Shown one piece after another: positions 34,481-42,932 of a DNA stretch of 64,000 bases. Location of the stretch: positions 405,472 to 469,471 of the forward strand of contig NZ_STGE01000009.1 of the NCBI RefSeq assembly GCF_005222675.1, in the 5' to 3' direction. The stretch is from Mycolicibacterium sp. CR10. GTDB lineage: Bacteria > Actinomycetota > Actinomycetes > Mycobacteriales > Mycobacteriaceae. Within the stretch, counting starts at the first letter, position 1. Every line of letters begins with the position of its first letter. Made by a program: the position numbers and the translations under genes. The notes beneath the pieces are model-generated. The model was not told where the DNA came from, did not search any database, and saw only the letters and a program-made list of their open reading frames with translations.

Positions 34481-35248
34481 GTGGGCCAAGTGGATTCCGA
34501 CACCCGTCAGACTCGAATCGTCGAGTTCGCGCGCACGCGCGGCCGGGTGGAGGTGGCCTCGCTCGCGACCGAGCTCGACGTCGCGAGCGAGACCATCCGT
34601 CGTGACCTGAAGGTGCTGGCCGGCCGCCGTCTGCTCAAGAGAGTGCACGGCGGCGCGGTGCCGCTGGAGACGGCGTCGTTCGAATCGGGGGTCGAATACC
34701 GCAGTCAGGTGGACCTCGCCCAGAAGCACCGGATCGCCGCCGACGCGGCGAAGCTGCTACACGGCGCGGAGACGGTCTATTTGGACGAGGGTTTCACGCC
34801 GCGGCTGATCGCCGAACGACTCGCCGAACAGGAGCTGACGGTGGTGACGTCGTCTCTGCTGGTCGCCGAGGCGCTCGCGCACAGCCGTTCCGTCACGGTG
34901 CTGCTGCTCGGCGGACGGATGCGGGGCCGGACGTTGGCGACGGTGGATCATTGGGCTGTGGACATGTTGAGCGGCCTGGTGATCGACGTGGCTTTCCTTG
35001 GCACGAACGGCATTTCGCTCGAACACGGCCTGACGACGCCGGACCCCGCGGTAGCGGCGGTGAAGAGCACCGCGGTTCGGGTGGCGCGGCGGCCGATACT
35101 GGTGGCGGCGCACTCGAAGTTCGGCGAGAGCAGCTTCTGCCGGTTCGCCAAGGTGGCCGACTTCGAGTCCATCGTGACGGGCTCTGAACTCGATCCCGCC
35201 GATGCCCGCCGGTACGAGGCGCTGGGTCCGGTGGTCATCCGGGCGTGA
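34481..35248 (+). CDS. DeoR/GlpR-family regulator
   Basis: 255 aa. N-terminal winged helix (RIVEFARTRGRVEVASLATE, then SETIRRDLKVLAGRRLLKRV and HGGAV, the DeoR signature), C-terminal sugar-phosphate-binding domain with YLDEGFTPRLIAERL and LGTNGIS. Starts 12 bp after the PTS stop, so it is co-transcribed and likely represses the PTS operon until a hexitol phosphate binds. Confidence 0.9.
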   Translation: MGQVDSDTRQTRIVEFARTRGRVEVASLATELDVASETIRRDLKVLAGRRLLKRVHGGAVPLETASFESGVEYRSQVDLAQKHRIAADAAKLLHGAETVYLDEGFTPRLIAERLAEQELTVVTSSLLVAEALAHSRSVTVLLLGGRMRGRTLATVDHWAVDMLSGLVIDVAFLGTNGISLEHGLTTPDPAVAAVKSTAVRVARRPILVAAHSKFGESSFCRFAKVADFESIVTGSELDPADARRYEALGPVVIRA

Positions 35249-35263
35249 GAGCGCTCGCGGGTA

Positions 35264-36082
35264 TCAGGTAGCCAGCGGCTCAGGTGAGGTGCTGCGGGCT
35301 CGGGCCCGGCGAACCGCTTCGTCCACGGTGTGCTGTGCCACCTCGGCAACTTTGCGATGTTCGGACTGGCTGATGGCCCGCAGATGCGCGAACGCCTCGT
35401 CAGCGCTGCAGCCGCTGCGCCCCCGCATCAATCCGATCGCCTGATCGATCACGCCTCGGGTCGACAGCGCGGTCTGCAACTGCACCGTCAGGGACAGCGC
35501 TTGCGCGAGGATCTGGGCATTGTGAACCGACACCGCGGCCGGTCTGGCGAACAGTTCTCCGAGTTCGGCGGCGTGATCGTCGAACACGTCCTTACGGTGG
35601 GCGTAGACGTTGATCGCCCCGACCACCTGATCCGGCAGCAGGAGGGGCAGTGACAGCACGCTGTGCACTCCCAGTCTGCCGACGCGCGGGCCGAACCGCG
35701 GCCACCGCTTGTCCCCGCCCAACGACCCGGAACGGACGGTTCGGCGCTCCAGCGCCGCCGTGATGCACGGTCCTTCCTGCACGGTGGAGTACTGGATCTC
35801 GTCGATCTCGGAGACGAATGGGGCACTCGCGGCCAACGCCTCGACCATGTTCTCCACTCGGTCGACCCGCAAGAGCGTCACCCCGGCGCCGTCGGCGCCC
35901 GGTATCGAGCGGACAGCGAAGTCTGCCACTGCCGACAGCAATGCGGGCAATCCCAGAGTGCCGGCGACCAAGCCCGCGAGGTCGCTGATCCCGGCTTGCA
36001 AATCGGCTGCTTCCGACCGGGCTCGCTCCGGAGTCAGCGAGTTGGCCGGGGAATGCGGGTCGTCGGTGTCGAACTCCGTCAT
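35264..36082 (-). CDS. GAF-ANTAR RNA-binding regulator
   Basis: 272 aa from ATG 36082. GAF domain at about 45-185 (DGAGVTLLRVD, TVQEGPCITAALERR, LSLPLLLPDQVVGAINVYAH) and C-terminal ANTAR domain at about 205-262 (TRGVIDQAIGLMRGRSGCSA, DEAFAHLRAIS). ANTAR proteins bind paired RNA hairpins and prevent transcription termination. The neighbouring duplicated leader RNAs at 36236 and 39526 are natural things to test as targets, though their loops do not show the usual ANTAR hexaloop. Confidence 0.9.
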   Translation of the reverse strand: MTEFDTDDPHSPANSLTPERARSEAADLQAGISDLAGLVAGTLGLPALLSAVADFAVRSIPGADGAGVTLLRVDRVENMVEALAASAPFVSEIDEIQYSTVQEGPCITAALERRTVRSGSLGGDKRWPRFGPRVGRLGVHSVLSLPLLLPDQVVGAINVYAHRKDVFDDHAAELGELFARPAAVSVHNAQILAQALSLTVQLQTALSTRGVIDQAIGLMRGRSGCSADEAFAHLRAISQSEHRKVAEVAQHTVDEAVRRARARSTSPEPLAT

Positions 36083-36235
36083 GGCGCTCGCAATCCCGCC
36101 GTGACCGGCGACGCCCCGCAGCGACCCGCCGCGCGATGCGTTCATCCTAGGCCGCGACCGAGGCCGTCGAGAGAACCCCGTCTCAGGTCCGACACACAGG
36201 CGTGCGCAAGAGTGTTGCGAAGGTCCGAACGGGTG

Positions 36236-36337
36236 TAGCGTCAAGCCTGGCTGAGACTGCAGCTAGCTGGGGATGAGTCCCGCCGTCCGCCGCGAGACTC
36301 AAGGAGCGTCAGTTCCGAACCCCGCGAGCCGGTGATC
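36236..36337 (+). ncRNA. promoter plus three-hairpin 5' leader, copy A
   Basis: -10 box TAGCGT (36236-36241), then a predicted transcript starting near 36248. Hairpin 1: GCTG/CAGC (36250-36263). Hairpin 2: GAGTCCCGC (36275-36283) with GCGAGACTC (36292-36300), loop containing GTCCGCC, one mismatch. Hairpin 3: GGAGC/GTTCC (36303-36316). A second copy at 39526 keeps all three with compensatory changes. Leads to the STAS gene at 36356. I do not recognise it as a named riboswitch. Confidence 0.6.
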
Positions 36338-36355
36338 ATCTATGTCGGGATCGCC

Positions 36356-36898
36356 ATGACCACTTCGCCTGCCCCCTGCGCATTCCCTGCATCGACTGCG
36401 CTGTCGACTGCGTCCCTTCGTGGGCAGCGGTGGCCCCGTCACACGGCCCGTGTGGATTACCGTCTGTCGACGCCGTCGGTGGTTGTGATCAGCGTCCGTG
36501 GTGACATCGACGCCTCGAACACCGCAATCCTCACCGACGATGTCTCTGAGCACGCCACGCGCTGCGATGGGCTGGTCCTTGATCTCGTTGGTCTGAACTT
36601 CTTTGGCGCCGAGGGGTTTCCGGCGCTGCACCGGGTTTCGGTGTCGTGTGCGCGCACTGGAATCGGTTGGGCGGTGGTAGCCGGTGCCGCGGTATCCCGG
36701 CTGCTGCGGATCTGTGATCCGCAGGATCTGCTGCCCGCCGCCGATACCGTCGACGAGGCCGTAGCGATCGTCACCTCAGCATGCCTAGAAACGCCGATGG
36801 GCGCGATGGTGGACATCGCCGCTTACTCACTCGGCGGCGACGACGGGATCCCAAGAAGACCCGGTAACGCCGTATCGGCGCGACCGGGGGTCGGGTGA
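36356..36898 (+). CDS. STAS-domain anti-sigma-factor antagonist-like protein
   Basis: 180 aa from ATG 36356. A 45-residue unstructured Ala/Ser/Pro-rich start is followed by a STAS domain (VVVISVRGDIDASNTAILTD, then LVLDLVGLNFFGAEGFPALH, VVAGAAVSRLLRICDPQDLL). The residue usually phosphorylated in SpoIIAA-type proteins (the Ser in DSSG) is replaced in GLNFFGAEG, so normal partner-switching phosphorylation is doubtful. The stop overlaps the kinase start (TGATG). Expressed from the structured leader. Confidence 0.82.
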   Translation: MTTSPAPCAFPASTALSTASLRGQRWPRHTARVDYRLSTPSVVVISVRGDIDASNTAILTDDVSEHATRCDGLVLDLVGLNFFGAEGFPALHRVSVSCARTGIGWAVVAGAAVSRLLRICDPQDLLPAADTVDEAVAIVTSACLETPMGAMVDIAAYSLGGDDGIPRRPGNAVSARPGVG

Positions 36899-38694
36899 TG
36901 CTCGCCGAGAGCGCGGGCAAGTTCCGTCCCGGCAGACCTCCTGGGGCCGCGGCGGTGAACACGCTGCAACGCAACGACTTCTGGCACCTGGTGCTGGGGC
37001 TGGCGCCGGACGACGAGCAGATGGGGCCCGGGTTGTCGTGCGCGACCGCTGAGCAACCTGAGCACGTGCTGATCGGTCGGAATCAGCAGCAGATTCTCCT
37101 ACGCCTGATCGTCGACATCGGCTCCGATCTCGATGTCGACGCCACACTGAATCGCGTCATCGCCGCAGCCATCGAGTTGACCGGGGCACATTTCTGCGCG
37201 CTGGGCATCCGCGGAGCCGACGACACCGTGGTCTCGTCGGTGCACGCGGGGATCGAGGAGTTCGCCGCATTCGGGATCGGCGACCACGTCGGGGTCGAGG
37301 GAATCCTCGGCCTGCTGTTCAGCGGCTCAGGGGCCACGCGGCTCGACTGTGCTCCGTCTCGCCCTGCTGCGTCTGGGTTTCCCGGGCACAGGGTTCCGCC
37401 CTGCTCTCTACTGGGTGTGCCGATCATCATTCGGCACGATGTGTTCGGGAGCCTCTACCTGACCAAACCGGCATCGTTACCGCCGTTCAGTGAAGCCGAC
37501 GAGGTTGCTGTGCTCACGTTGGCCGCAGCCGCTGCTCTAGCCATCGACAATGCCCGGCATTTCGACAAATTCCGCTCGACCGCGCACTGGACAGCGGCGA
37601 GCCAGGCGATCACGGATGCACTTCTGTTGGGGGGTGATCTGAAGTCATGGCCGCTGCAGCTGATCGCCGACCGCGTCTGTGCACTGACGCAGGCGGAGCA
37701 GGCGATCGTCCTCGTCCCCAGCGACGCTGACCTGCCCATCGATGAGGTTGACACCTTGATGGTTTCCAACGTCGCAGGGTTGCGCGCCGATGATGTTCTC
37801 GGTCAACGCGTTCCGGTCGACGGATCCACCACAGGGGCGGTGTTCCGCTCCGGCACGCCGGTGCTCACCGACGTGTTCGGCCACCCCATACGGGCGTTCA
37901 CCGATGTCGGTCGACGCCCCACGATCGTGGCGCCCTTAGGGTCCGAGCACACCCTTCTCGGCGTCATCGCCGTCGCCCGTAGCAGCGGCCAACCCCCGTT
38001 CGATGCCGAACACCTCAGCCTCATGACTGACTTCGCAAGCCACGCGGCCGCTGCGCTCACGTCGGCCGGCGCCCTCGAACAGGCTCACCACCTGACGGTG
38101 CTGGCCGACCGCGATCGGATCGCCCACGACCTGCACGACCACGTGATCCAACGGCTCTTCGCGGCCGGCATGGACCTGCAGGGAACCATCGCCCGGTCCC
38201 GATCGAGCGAGATCACCTCCCGGCTGAACCGTACGGTGACCGATCTCCAAACCACGATCGAAGACATCCGCACCGCCATCTTCGAACTGCACCCCACGGG
38301 CACGGGACGGATTGGTTTCCGGCAGCGTGTCCAGGCCGCGGTTGCTGATCTGACCGAACGCCGCGACATCGGAACGACGCTGCGGTTATCCGGGCCGATG
38401 AGTGTGATCGGCGACGAACTGGCCGGCCACGCCGAGTCCGTCATCATGGAGGCGATCAGCAACGCCGTCCGGCACTCCGGCGCTACACAACTGACCGTTG
38501 ACGTGGCCGTCGCCGACGAACTGGTCATCACGGTGACCGACGACGGCTGCGGTATCAGTGCCGACAGTGACCGGCGCAGCGGCCTGGCCAACATGGTGAC
38601 GCGCGCCGAACAGCTCGGCGGTTACTGTCATCTCGCTACGCCGACGGGTGGCGGCACCGAAGTGCGTTGGACCGCTCCGTTGCCGAACCTGTGA
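36898..38694 (+). CDS. GAF-domain sensor histidine kinase, DevS/DosS-like
   Basis: 598 aa from ATG 36898. N-terminal 60 residues, then two GAF domains (about 85-220 and 230-390), HisKA_3 dimerisation domain with phospho-His413 in RIAHDLHDHVIQRLFAAGMD, and an HATPase domain with EAISNAVRHSG and TDDGCGI. The GAF-A block GFPGHRVPPCSLLGVPI aligns with the DevS/DosS heme segment, where a GFPxxHPP-like run holds the heme ligand; His164 is nearby but shifted by one, so heme binding is uncertain. No response regulator gene is adjacent. Confidence 0.88.
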   Translation: MLAESAGKFRPGRPPGAAAVNTLQRNDFWHLVLGLAPDDEQMGPGLSCATAEQPEHVLIGRNQQQILLRLIVDIGSDLDVDATLNRVIAAAIELTGAHFCALGIRGADDTVVSSVHAGIEEFAAFGIGDHVGVEGILGLLFSGSGATRLDCAPSRPAASGFPGHRVPPCSLLGVPIIIRHDVFGSLYLTKPASLPPFSEADEVAVLTLAAAAALAIDNARHFDKFRSTAHWTAASQAITDALLLGGDLKSWPLQLIADRVCALTQAEQAIVLVPSDADLPIDEVDTLMVSNVAGLRADDVLGQRVPVDGSTTGAVFRSGTPVLTDVFGHPIRAFTDVGRRPTIVAPLGSEHTLLGVIAVARSSGQPPFDAEHLSLMTDFASHAAAALTSAGALEQAHHLTVLADRDRIAHDLHDHVIQRLFAAGMDLQGTIARSRSSEITSRLNRTVTDLQTTIEDIRTAIFELHPTGTGRIGFRQRVQAAVADLTERRDIGTTLRLSGPMSVIGDELAGHAESVIMEAISNAVRHSGATQLTVDVAVADELVITVTDDGCGISADSDRRSGLANMVTRAEQLGGYCHLATPTGGGTEVRWTAPLPNL

Positions 38695-38784
38695 CAGAGA
38701 ACCAGACTGGACGTCACCGAGGGCGGAGCCCGTCTCCGATGTAGAGACGCCCGTCGAGGTGGACAGTAGACCCCGATCGGTAAG

Positions 38785-39366
38785 TCAGGGGCGCGAGATG
38801 TCGGTTGCGTCGACCTTGTTGGGGTTGCCCGACATCGCCGCAATTCCCATGCCCGCGAGTGCTGCAGCACGAATGCCCGCGGCGATCAATTGCACGACTG
38901 CGGGGGCCGCCTGGGTCGCGGCCACGGCGACGACACCCATTGCCAGCGCAACCCCTGTCCACCGCGGTAGAACACCTGCTCTCATCACCGCCAGCCCGAA
39001 GCCGATTCCCGCGACGACCATGATCGCCCCGTGGACGAGCATCGACGCACCCAGCTCGCTGGTGAGTTCCGAATAGTCTTTGGTGCGATTAGCGATCGCG
39101 TAGACGACTGTGCCGGTGAAGAACACGTAGCTGTACGCATACGCGACAGCGCCGGCCAATCCCAGCCAGCCGATTTGCGGGCGCTGAATCACGAAGAGGC
39201 CCAACACAACAAAGGGAATCGCTGCCTCGGACACCAGTGTGAGGATGAGCTGCGGATCGGAGAAGCGACCCTGAACCGTCTCGATCACGTCGGAGAGGAC
39301 GTAGAGCCCGGAGAAGACCACGGCGGCCAGGCCCACTGAGGGCGCGAGGCGCGGCTTTCGGGTCAT
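38785..39366 (-). CDS. multi-spanning membrane protein
   Basis: 193 aa from ATG 39366 (or 39369). Six hydrophobic segments can be counted (VGLAAVVFSGLYVLSDVI through AGIRAAALAGMGIAAMSG). The pattern resembles small DUF4386-like membrane proteins, but I am not sure of the family. No catalytic motif. It lies between the kinase and the second leader copy, on the opposite strand. Confidence 0.7.
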   Translation of the reverse strand: MTRKPRLAPSVGLAAVVFSGLYVLSDVIETVQGRFSDPQLILTLVSEAAIPFVVLGLFVIQRPQIGWLGLAGAVAYAYSYVFFTGTVVYAIANRTKDYSELTSELGASMLVHGAIMVVAGIGFGLAVMRAGVLPRWTGVALAMGVVAVAATQAAPAVVQLIAAGIRAAALAGMGIAAMSGNPNKVDATDISRP

Positions 39367-39525
39367 CATCTGTCTTTCATCATGCGGAGGGCGGGCGATC
39401 CGCCGTGGCAACAGGCGTTGCCATCGGTGCGGTGGCTGCGGTGGATGCTAGCCCCAGCGGGTGGACTCTGCATGAACGCTGCGCTTGCCCCGATCGGGAT
39501 GGCCGCGCAAGCGTCGCAACCGGTG

Positions 39526-39620
39526 TAGCGTTGAAGACGGCTGAGAATGTCAGCCTGCCTGGGATGAGTTCCGCTGTCCGCCGCGGAATTCAAGGAGCAT
39601 CGGCTCCGAACCCTGCCCGC
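39526..39620 (+). ncRNA. promoter plus three-hairpin 5' leader, copy B
   Basis: -10 box TAGCGT (39526-39531). Hairpin 1: GGCTGA/TCAGCC (39539-39555), six perfect pairs. Hairpin 2: GAGTTCCGC (39566-39574) with GCGGAATTC (39583-39591), loop again containing GTCCGCC. Hairpin 3: GGAGC/GCTCC (39594-39607). Relative to copy A, pair 5 of hairpin 2 changes from C-G to T-A and pair 3 from G-C to G-T, so pairing is kept. Leads to a short peptide gene and the SPFH gene. Confidence 0.6.
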
Positions 39621-39648
39621 CGGTGATCGACTTCGCAACAGGTTAATC

Positions 39649-39738
39649 ATGACCACTTCACCGCGTTCGCCCGCATTCACCACTACCGCCAGACCTCGTG
39701 ATGGCTCGCAGACCGATCCCTCGGGTGCGCGGCGATGA
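39649..39738 (+). CDS. 29-aa leader peptide, vestige of a STAS gene start
   Basis: ATG at 39649, sequence beginning [16 protein letters not shown] and ending in an ATGA overlap with the SPFH gene start at 39735. Its first residues match the STAS protein at 36356 (MTTSPAPCAFPASTA). The duplication therefore copied promoter, leader and first codons, and the remainder now serves as a short upstream reading frame that can couple translation into the SPFH gene. Confidence 0.5.
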   Translation: MTTSPRSPAFTTTARPRDGSQTDPSGARR

Positions 39739-40598
39739 ACGCTTCGATCATCGTGGTCCTTGCGCTCGTCGTGCTGTTGCTGTCGGCCGCGGCGATGTCG
39801 GTGCGCATTGTCAAGCAATATGAAATCGGTGTGCTGTTCCGGTTGGGTCGGGTGGTGGGAGAACGCACTCCAGGTTTGCGGATCATCATCCCGTTTGTCG
39901 ATGTGCTGCATCGGATTTCGCTGAGGATCGTGACGATGCCGATCCAGTCCCAGGGCATCATCACTCGCGACAACGTGAGTGTCGACGTGTCGGCGGTGGC
40001 GTACTTCAAAGTCGTCGACGCGGTGAAGTCCGTCGTCGCGATAGAGAACGTCGGTGCGGCGATCGACCAGATCGCTCAGACAACGCTGCGCAAGGTCGTC
40101 GGCCAGCACACCTTGGACGAGACCCTCTCGGAGACAGACAAGATCAACCTCGACATCCAGGACATCCTCGACGTGACGACCATCGAGTGGGGTGTTCAGG
40201 TCACCTTGGTCGAGCTCAAGGACATCCAGCTGCCTGACAGCATGAAGCGGGCCATGGCGCGCCAAGCGGAGGCCGAGCGCGAGAAGCGCGCGAAGATCAT
40301 CAACGCCGAAGGCGAGTCATTGGCGGCTGCCGCGCTCGGCGACGCCTCGGACACCATGATGGCCCACCCACTGGCGCTGCAGTTGCGCAACTTGCAGACC
40401 CTTGTCGAGCTCGGCGTCGACAAGAACACCACGGTTGTCTTCCCCGCCCCGCTGATGTCCACCATCGCCGAACTCGGCTCGTTCCTGACGAGGGAAACCG
40501 CTGCGGCCCAACCATCGACCGTCATCCCGCAGCCGACTGCGTTGGTGAGCAACGGGACGTCCACGACGCTTACACCAAACGAAGGGCAACAATCATGA
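39735..40598 (+). CDS. SPFH/band 7 protein (slipin-like)
   Basis: 287 aa. N-terminal membrane helix ([19 protein letters not shown]), then a band 7 domain ([51 protein letters not shown]) and a helical region with [20 protein letters not shown], the usual oligomerisation segment. Slipins form membrane scaffolds. The proline/threonine-rich tail is unstructured. Start overlaps the leader peptide stop; end overlaps the next gene (ATGA). Often found near stress-regulated genes in actinobacteria. Confidence 0.9.
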   Translation: MNASIIVVLALVVLLLSAAAMSVRIVKQYEIGVLFRLGRVVGERTPGLRIIIPFVDVLHRISLRIVTMPIQSQGIITRDNVSVDVSAVAYFKVVDAVKSVVAIENVGAAIDQIAQTTLRKVVGQHTLDETLSETDKINLDIQDILDVTTIEWGVQVTLVELKDIQLPDSMKRAMARQAEAEREKRAKIINAEGESLAAAALGDASDTMMAHPLALQLRNLQTLVELGVDKNTTVVFPAPLMSTIAELGSFLTRETAAAQPSTVIPQPTALVSNGTSTTLTPNEGQQS

Positions 40599-41692
40599 AG
40601 GCGCTTGTGTATCACGGACCCGGCAGCAAGTCCTGGGAAGACGTGCCCGATGCCACCATCAAGGAATCCGGCGACGCCGTGGTGCGGGTCGATGCCGTCA
40701 CGATCTGCGGCACCGATCTGCACATCCTCGGCGGCGATGTGCCGGAAGTGACTGCGGGCCGCATCCTCGGCCATGAAGCCGTAGGTACCGTCACCGCGGT
40801 CGGAGCGTCCGTGCAGAAGCTTGCCGTCGGCGATCGCGTGCTGGTCTCGTGCGTCACCTCTTGTGGCGCGTGCCGGTACTGCCGCGAGGGCAGTTACGGG
40901 CAATGCCTCGGGGGCGGCGGCTGGATCCTCGGCCACCTCATCGATGGCACGCAGGCCGAATATGTGCGGGTTCCGTTCGCCGACAACTCAACTCACAAGG
41001 TGCCCGACGGCGTCACCGACGAACAGATGATCGTGCTCGCCGACATCCTGCCCACCGCCTACGAGGTGGGGGTGCTCAACGGAACGGTGCGCCCGGCCGA
41101 CGTCGTCGCCATCATCGGGGCGGGGCCTATCGGGCTCGCCGCGATCATGACAGCGCAACTGTTCAGCCCCGGCCATATTGTCGCGATCGATCTCGCCGAT
41201 GCCCGTCTGGAGGCGGCGCGCAAGTTCGGCGCGGACGTCGTCGTCAACAGTGGCCGTGACGACCCCGCATCCGTCATCGGTGAGCTCACCGGCGGACTTG
41301 GGGCTGACGTGACGATGGAGGCCGTCGGCCTACCGCAGACTTTCGAACAGGCGGTTCGGCTGGTACGCCCAGGCGGTCACGTCGCCAACATCGGCGTGCA
41401 CGGCGCCCCGGCGACCCTGCACCTCGAGGACATCTGGATCAAGAACCTGACCATCACCACCGGCCTGGTGGACACCTACTCCACGCCGACGCTGATCGGT
41501 CTGGTCGCCAGCCACCGGTTGGATACGTCAGCCATGATCACGCACCGGTTCGGCCTCGACGAGTTCGAGACCGCTTACGACGTATTCGCCAACGCCGCCG
41601 AGACCGGGGCGTTGAAGGTGCTACTCACCGCGCCGATGACACCTCACTCGTCGTCGGCGGCGTTGTCTGATTCCTCTTCGACGACGTTGTAG
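40595..41692 (+). CDS. zinc-dependent alcohol dehydrogenase
   Basis: 365 aa. Catalytic zinc ligands in [13 protein letters not shown] and GHEAVGTV; structural zinc residues [18 protein letters not shown] loop [12 protein letters not shown]. Resembles dehydrogenases for short alcohols or formaldehyde-type substrates. ATGA-coupled to the SPFH gene, so both come from the structured leader. The last 16 codons overlap the end of the convergent DUF5709 gene, so the Ser/Thr-rich C-terminus may be a recent extension. Confidence 0.88.
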   Translation: MKALVYHGPGSKSWEDVPDATIKESGDAVVRVDAVTICGTDLHILGGDVPEVTAGRILGHEAVGTVTAVGASVQKLAVGDRVLVSCVTSCGACRYCREGSYGQCLGGGGWILGHLIDGTQAEYVRVPFADNSTHKVPDGVTDEQMIVLADILPTAYEVGVLNGTVRPADVVAIIGAGPIGLAAIMTAQLFSPGHIVAIDLADARLEAARKFGADVVVNSGRDDPASVIGELTGGLGADVTMEAVGLPQTFEQAVRLVRPGGHVANIGVHGAPATLHLEDIWIKNLTITTGLVDTYSTPTLIGLVASHRLDTSAMITHRFGLDEFETAYDVFANAAETGALKVLLTAPMTPHSSSAALSDSSSTTL

Positions 41693-41958
41693 AACGAATC
41701 TCCGTCTTCGGGGGTGCCGTCGATCTGGCCGAACGTGCGCTGGCTGGGGCGCTCCTGCTCCGGTTGGCCGGGGGGGAGCACGTCGGGAACCTCGGCCGCG
41801 AGCTTCTCGTCGAGGCTCTCGTCTTCCTCGGCCTCGATCCACTCGTCGGGCGGATCGACGACGGTGTCGCCGTCGTCGTTGCGGACCTCGTCGGAATCCA
41901 ACGATTCGCTGGGACTCAGGGTGTTGTCGGGGCCGCCGTCGTCATAGTCACCGTCCAT
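41644..41958 (-). CDS. DUF5709-like acidic protein
   Basis: 104 aa, about a third Asp/Glu, with NTLSPSESLDSDEVRNDD and [14 protein letters not shown], which match my memory of DUF5709 proteins of actinobacteria. Probably an unstructured cytoplasmic protein of unknown role. Its 3' end overlaps the dehydrogenase gene by 49 bp on the opposite strand. Confidence 0.75.
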   Translation of the reverse strand: MDGDYDDGGPDNTLSPSESLDSDEVRNDDGDTVVDPPDEWIEAEEDESLDEKLAAEVPDVLPPGQPEQERPSQRTFGQIDGTPEDGDSFYNVVEEESDNAADDE

Positions 41959-41988
41959 GTCCCCGAGTGTGCCCCATCGCCGAAGTGG

Positions 41989-42906
41989 CTAACCGAGCCG
42001 CGCCCGGGCATCGTGGAGGACCGCCTCGATCTCACCCCATGTCTGACGGACGATGTCGGCCGCCGGGCGCAGACCGGTGATCCGCGATGACACCTGACCG
42101 GTGTTGGCCACGCTGGCCTCGAGGTCACCGTCGAAGTAGAGATCCGTGATGCGGCCCAGCAGCGCCGCTCCGGGGTCGTGCTCGCTGATGCGCGCGGCCA
42201 GTCCGGTGCGAAGCACCCGCATCGTCGGATTGCCGGGGACGTCGATCATGACCGTCCCCGCGTCGTCGGCGGCGACGATCGCGTCCTTGAAGTTGGCGTG
42301 CACCTGGGCCTCCTCGCTGGCCAGCATGCGCGTCCCCATTTGCACGCCCTCGGCGCCCAGGACCACCGCGGCGGCACAGGAGCGGGCGTCGCACATCCCG
42401 CCGGCGCTGATGATCGGCAACCCGACGCGTTCGGCGACCAGCGGCAGCAGCACCATCGTCGAGGCCCCGAGCGCCGACTTGAATCCGCCGCCCTCGACCC
42501 CCTCGACCACGAGCGCGTCGACTCCGGCGTCGGCGGCCTTCAGCGCCCCCTTCAGGGACCCGATGACGTGGACCACGGTCATGCCGGCGTCGTGCAGCCG
42601 GGACGTGAACAGCGCCGGGTCTCCCGCTGAGGTGAACACGTGCCGGACTCCGGCGGCGGCGAGCACGTCGACGATCGACGGGTCGCGCTTCCACCCCTGG
42701 ATCATCAGGTTCGCCGCCACCGGACGGTCGGTGAGCTCGCGCACCCGCAGCAGGTCCGCCCGGCCCTCGGGGGTCAGCGTCTCGATCATGCCCAGGCCGC
42801 CGCCTTCGGACACCGCGGCCGCCAGTTCGGCGCGGGCGATATAGGTCATCGGCGCCTGCACGACGGGATACTCGACGCCGAGCAGTTTCTGAACACGATT
42901 GGTCAC
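41989..42906 (-). CDS. nitronate monooxygenase family FMN enzyme
   Basis: 305 aa from GTG 42906. TIM-barrel with VEYPVVQAPMTYIARAELAA, phosphate-binding PIISAGGMCDARS and GAEGVQMGTRML, the FMN-contacting segments of 2-nitropropane dioxygenase-type enzymes. It may oxidise nitronates or act as an NADH:quinone reductase-like enzyme. Divergent from the next gene with only 26 bp between start codons. Confidence 0.88.
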   Translation of the reverse strand: MTNRVQKLLGVEYPVVQAPMTYIARAELAAAVSEGGGLGMIETLTPEGRADLLRVRELTDRPVAANLMIQGWKRDPSIVDVLAAAGVRHVFTSAGDPALFTSRLHDAGMTVVHVIGSLKGALKAADAGVDALVVEGVEGGGFKSALGASTMVLLPLVAERVGLPIISAGGMCDARSCAAAVVLGAEGVQMGTRMLASEEAQVHANFKDAIVAADDAGTVMIDVPGNPTMRVLRTGLAARISEHDPGAALLGRITDLYFDGDLEASVANTGQVSSRITGLRPAADIVRQTWGEIEAVLHDARARLG

Positions 42907-42932
42907 GCCGGTAATACTGCTACGGTCCGCCT

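Noticed and set aside
36250..36316. Canonical ANTAR target (two hexaloops with A1 and G4)
   Set aside because: Hairpin 1 of copy A has a hexaloop starting with A but no G at position 4, copy B has a five-base loop, and hairpins 2 and 3 have loops of other sizes.
36249..36337. TPP riboswitch, suggested by GGCTGAGA
   Set aside because: The other conserved TPP elements are absent and the hairpin layout is different; the genes downstream are not thiamine-related.
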